Source: Candidatus Latescibacterota bacterium | Lineage (GTDB): Bacteria; Krumholzibacteriota; Krumholzibacteriia; WVZY01; JAKEHA01 | NCBI GenBank assembly: GCA_022615275.1 | Contig: JAKEHA010000328.1 | Span: 1 to 32,997 of the forward strand | DNA: 32,997 bases | Direction: 5' to 3' | In this document: positions 32,639-32,997 of the stretch, in pieces | Numbering within the stretch: the stretch's first letter is position 1 | Layout of the letters: each line of letters starts with the position of its first letter | Translations under genes and position numbers: made by a program | The notes under the pieces: model-generated | The model's input: only the letters and a program-made list of their open reading frames with translations | What the model was told of the DNA's origin: nothing | The model's database searches: none

Positions 32639-32997
32639 ATGAGATCTCCGCGTCTCCCGCTCCTATCAGCCCTCGTCGCTGCGGCCCTGCTGGCCGATGC
32701 TTCCTCCGCCGCCGACCTCGAGCTGCCGCGCCCGAGCCAGAAGGCCCAGGTCATGCAGACCGTGGGGCTTACGGATGTCACGATCACGTACAGCCGGCCC
32801 GGTGTGAAGGGACGGGTGATCTGGGGCGGGCTCGTCCCCTACGACAAGGTGTGGAGGACAGGTGCGAACGAAGCGACGGCCATCACCTTCTCCACCGACG
32901 TGAAGGTGAACGGTCAGCCGCTCGCGGCCGGGACCTACAGCTTCCACACGATCCCCACCCGGGGCGACTGGACCCTGATCTTCAACAAGAAGGCCGA
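32639..32997 (+). CDS. DUF2911 family secreted protein, 5' part (cut by window end)
   Basis: The open frame from ATG 32639 runs to the window end, giving 119 codons. A signal peptide (LLSALVAAALLADASSA-AD) precedes the DUF2911 pattern: LPRPSQKAQVMQTVGLTDVTI, then YSRPGVKGRVIWG, LVPYDKVWRTGANEAT, and AAGTYSFHTIP. Members are secreted proteins of unknown function, often in Bacteroidetes and related phyla. AAAGGA precedes the start. Confidence 0.88.
   Translation, partial: MRSPRLPLLSALVAAALLADASSAADLELPRPSQKAQVMQTVGLTDVTITYSRPGVKGRVIWGGLVPYDKVWRTGANEATAITFSTDVKVNGQPLAAGTYSFHTIPTRGDWTLIFNKKA

Overview
The window is a GC-rich bacterial chromosome segment. Its first 10 kb is a canonical spc-alpha ribosomal protein block read on the plus strand: rplE (3' part), rpsN, rpsH, rplF, rplR, rpsE, rpmD, rplO, secY, adk, map, infA, rpmJ, rpsM, rpsK, rpsD, rpoA, rplQ. 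The remaining 23 kb is accessory: secreted beta-helix proteins, lipoproteins, FlgD-like C-terminal sorting domains of the N-x-P-N-P-F-N-P type, dockerin-like repeats, and large TPR membrane proteins. GC richness plus these sorting domains suggests an uncultured FCB-group lineage such as Candidatus Eisenbacteria or Krumholzibacteriota. This is inference, since no marker phylogeny could be run.

Region 1 (1-9979): translation and secretion genes, tightly packed, often with overlapping or adjacent stops and starts. S14, S4, L36 and adenylate kinase are all zinc-ribbon (Cys4-like) forms. L18, S5 and L17 carry unusual low-complexity insertions or extensions. The only two long gaps inside the block, before rpsH and before rplQ, hold two copies of one structured element. 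The 71-nt core is 66/71 identical. It is enclosed by long helices whose sequences differ between the copies but whose pairing is kept. This looks like an undescribed r-protein-operon RNA element and is one of the two best leads here.

Region 2 (9988-18025): a secreted GHL10-type glycosidase-like gene with a strong terminator hairpin inside its 5' end; a decayed IS3-family transposase; a beta-helix lipoprotein gene that ends at the IS remnant; a small lipoprotein; and a 1361-residue modular secreted protein (Vps62-like, beta-helix, dockerin-like, cohesin-like, sorting domain). Base composition is visibly less GC-rich here than in the ribosomal block.

Region 3 (18028-28419): two paralogous multi-pass membrane proteins with C-terminal TPRs on the minus strand. 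They bracket an M49-like zinc peptidase lipoprotein, a secreted CehA/McbA-like PHP metallohydrolase with a sorting domain, and a phosphodiesterase-like lipoprotein. Next come a gene scrap with its own terminator, a cupin, and a CsgG/TolB-like lipoprotein.

Region 4 (28420-32997): a tRNA-Asn(GUU) gene split inside its anticodon by a 242-nt ORF-less group I intron, with a recognisable promoter. This is the second main lead. Downstream is a less GC-rich stretch of unrecognised genes with a thrice-repeated 20-bp motif, then a secreted hypothetical protein, a small putative secreted peptide, and the start of a DUF2911 protein cut by the window end.
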